Part shown: piece by piece, positions 62,574 through 64,000 of the stretch
Numbering within the stretch: the first letter of the stretch is position 1
How the letters are laid out: every line of letters starts with the position of its first letter
Origin: Elusimicrobiota bacterium
GTDB lineage: Bacteria > Elusimicrobiota > Elusimicrobia > FEN-1173
NCBI GenBank assembly: GCA_016721625.1
Contig: JADKHR010000001.1
Location: 434,001-498,000 of the forward strand
DNA: 64,000 nucleotides
Direction: 5' to 3'
Made by a program: the position numbers and the translations under genes
Notes under the pieces: generated by a model
The model's input: the letters and a program-made list of their open reading frames with translations, nothing else
Told to the model about the DNA's origin: nothing
Databases searched by the model: none

Positions 62574-64000
62574 ATGTCAAAATCAACGAAAGCCATTGAT
62601 CTTCGAGCCCAAAGCCGTGCCATCACGGAAGGCGTGAACCGCGCACCGAACCGCGCCATGTTGCGGGACGTGGGCCTGACAGATGCCGATTTCAACAAAC
62701 CCCTGATCGGGGTGGCCAGCACCTGGAGCGAAATCACCCCCTGCAACATCCACATTAACAAACTCGCCGAATCCGCAAAAGCTGGCGCCAAAGCGGCGGG
62801 GGGAGCCCCTCAGATCTTCAACACCATCACCGTTTCCGACGGGATTTCCATGGGCACCCCTGGCATGCGCTACTCATTGCCCAGCCGGGAGATCATCGCG
62901 GACTCCATCGAAACCGTGGTGGGCGCCCAACGCATGGATGGGTTTGTGGCCATCGGCGGGTGCGACAAAAACATGCCGGGATGCCTGATGGCCATGGGCC
63001 GCATGAACGTGCCGGCCGTATTCGTTTACGGCGGAACCATCAAACCGGGGCACTTCCAAGGAAAAGACGTGGACATCGTGAGCATCTTTGAGGCCGTCGG
63101 CCAATACAACAATAAGCTGATTGACGAGAAAACGGTGAAGGGCATCGAATGCGCCGCTTGTCCCGGCCCCGGCTCCTGCGGGGGAATGTACACCGCCAAC
63201 ACCATGGCTTCCGCCATTGAAACGTTGGGCATGAGCCTGCCCGGCAGTTCCTCCCATCCGGCGGAATCCCCGGAAAAAACCCGGGAGTGCGAGGCGTCGG
63301 GCCGCGCCGTCGTGAATTTATTGAAGCGGGGGCTTCGGCCCCGGGACATCGTCACGAAAACGTCCTTTGAAAACGCCATGGCGCTCGTGATGGTGTTGGG
63401 CGGATCGACCAACGCGGTGCTCCATCTGATCGCCATCGCCGACGCTTTTGGAATCCGACTCACGTTGGAGGACTTCACACGGGTGGCCCAACGAACCCCG
63501 CACCTGGCCGATCTCAAACCGTCCGGCCGCTTCGTGATGTACGACCTCCACAAGGCGGGTGGCGTTCCGGCGGTGCTGAAACTGATGTTGAAACACGGGA
63601 TGATTGATGGAAACGCCCGGACCGTCACGGGAAAAACCCTCGCCCAAAACCTGGCGTCTTTCCCAGGCCTGACCCCGGGTCAACAGGTCGTCCGCGACCC
63701 CAAAAACCCCCTGCGGCCCACGGGCCCGTTGGTGATTTTGAAGGGCAATCTCGCTCCAAAAGGCGCCGTGGCCAAGGTGGGGGGACTGACGAACACCACC
63801 ATCACGGGTCCCGCCCAGGTATTTGACGGCGAAGAAGCGGCGACCCAAGCCGCTCTCAAAGGTTCCATCAAGGCCGGCGACGTCGTGGTGGTCCGATACG
63901 AGGGCCCCAAGGGGGGACCCGGCATGCGGGAAATGTTGTCCTTGACCGCGATCCTTTCCGGCAAGGGGTTGGGCGACAAGGTGGGTTTGTTGACAGACGG
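62574..64000 (+). CDS. ilvD: Dihydroxy-acid dehydratase, cut by right edge
   Basis: 476 codons are visible from the ATG at 62574 (TAAGGAGC upstream), open to the right edge. GVASTWSEITPCNIH, the iron-sulfur ligand Cys in GGCDKNMPGC and in ACPGPGSCGGMYTANTM, SDGISMGTPGMRYSLPSRE and LGGSTNAVLHLIA identify IlvD. It dehydrates dihydroxy-isovalerate and dihydroxy-methylvalerate in isoleucine and valine synthesis using a 2Fe-2S cluster. No other ilv gene is in view. It is the last gene in the window. Confidence 0.96.
   Translation, partial: MSKSTKAIDLRAQSRAITEGVNRAPNRAMLRDVGLTDADFNKPLIGVASTWSEITPCNIHINKLAESAKAGAKAAGGAPQIFNTITVSDGISMGTPGMRYSLPSREIIADSIETVVGAQRMDGFVAIGGCDKNMPGCLMAMGRMNVPAVFVYGGTIKPGHFQGKDVDIVSIFEAVGQYNNKLIDEKTVKGIECAACPGPGSCGGMYTANTMASAIETLGMSLPGSSSHPAESPEKTRECEASGRAVVNLLKRGLRPRDIVTKTSFENAMALVMVLGGSTNAVLHLIAIADAFGIRLTLEDFTRVAQRTPHLADLKPSGRFVMYDLHKAGGVPAVLKLMLKHGMIDGNARTVTGKTLAQNLASFPGLTPGQQVVRDPKNPLRPTGPLVILKGNLAPKGAVAKVGGLTNTTITGPAQVFDGEEAATQAALKGSIKAGDVVVVRYEGPKGGPGMREMLSLTAILSGKGLGDKVGLLTD

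Overview
The window looks like chromosomal DNA of a GC-rich, diderm, free-living bacterium. The outer-membrane signs are an OmpA-family protein, two PorV/UPF0164-type barrels and O-antigen-ligase-like polymerases. Other lifestyle signs are type IV pilus genes, an aerobic A2-type haem-copper oxidase and a sigma-70-like promoter consensus. The combination of long FN3 surface proteins with FTPNGDG-type C-termini, PorV-like partners and YQGRL-type fibre proteins makes Elusimicrobiota, or a neighbouring candidate phylum, my best guess. No rRNA or marker tree is available to settle this. There is no phage, plasmid, CRISPR or intact transposase in view.

Layout. 0-3.5 kb: acetate kinase (cut by the left edge), phosphoketolase and a hotdog acyl-CoA thioesterase. 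3.6-10.4 kb: a giant NHL/FN3 secreted protein, a PorV-like barrel and an OmpA-family protein. 10.5-14.6 kb: small or decayed genes (Cys-rich membrane peptide, zinc ribbon, YgbA-like, hemerythrin, LysE-type exporter) with dispersed repeats. 14.7-15.5 kb: a decayed copy of a minor-pilin cluster whose intact version lies at 21.5-23.3 kb behind an FG-GAP protein. 15.6-19.6 kb: envelope or polysaccharide genes. 23.5-27.5 kb: cytochrome oxidase operon. 27.6-28.1 kb: repeats and tRNA-Thr. 28.1-33.1 kb: two O-antigen-ligase/TPR proteins. 33.1-35 kb: histidine kinase. 35-43.1 kb: a full pentose-phosphate set (tkt, tal, gnd, zwf, tpiA, rpiB), then a TPR protein and a lipoprotein. 43.3-48.8 kb: pilT, a proline-rich protein and a DnaA-like AAA+ protein. 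49.1-56.6 kb: a six-gene surface locus ending in a second FTPNGDG protein/PorV-like pair. 56.6-59.5 kb: tRNA-Cys, queF, tRNA-Val, thrS and a peroxiredoxin. 59.6-64 kb: HpnE-like amine oxidase, HAD phosphatase, SirB1-like protein and ilvD (cut by the right edge).

How it fits together. Carbon can enter the pentose-phosphate cycle and leave through phosphoketolase and acetate kinase as acetate and ATP, or electrons can go to the aa3-type oxidase. Much of the rest builds the cell surface. The two most unusual units are (i) pilT followed by two proteins that share a C-terminal domain, one of which has a complete DnaA ATPase core but no DnaA DNA-binding domain, and (ii) two separate operons pairing an FTPNGDG-tailed FN3 protein with a PorV-like barrel, a type IX-secretion-like arrangement.

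Caution. At least a dozen genes are broken by single-base indels, mostly in homopolymers, or by single nonsense changes, including genes expected to be essential such as thrS and tkt. Most of these are probably residual sequencing or assembly errors. I therefore annotate the restored genes and give the break positions.
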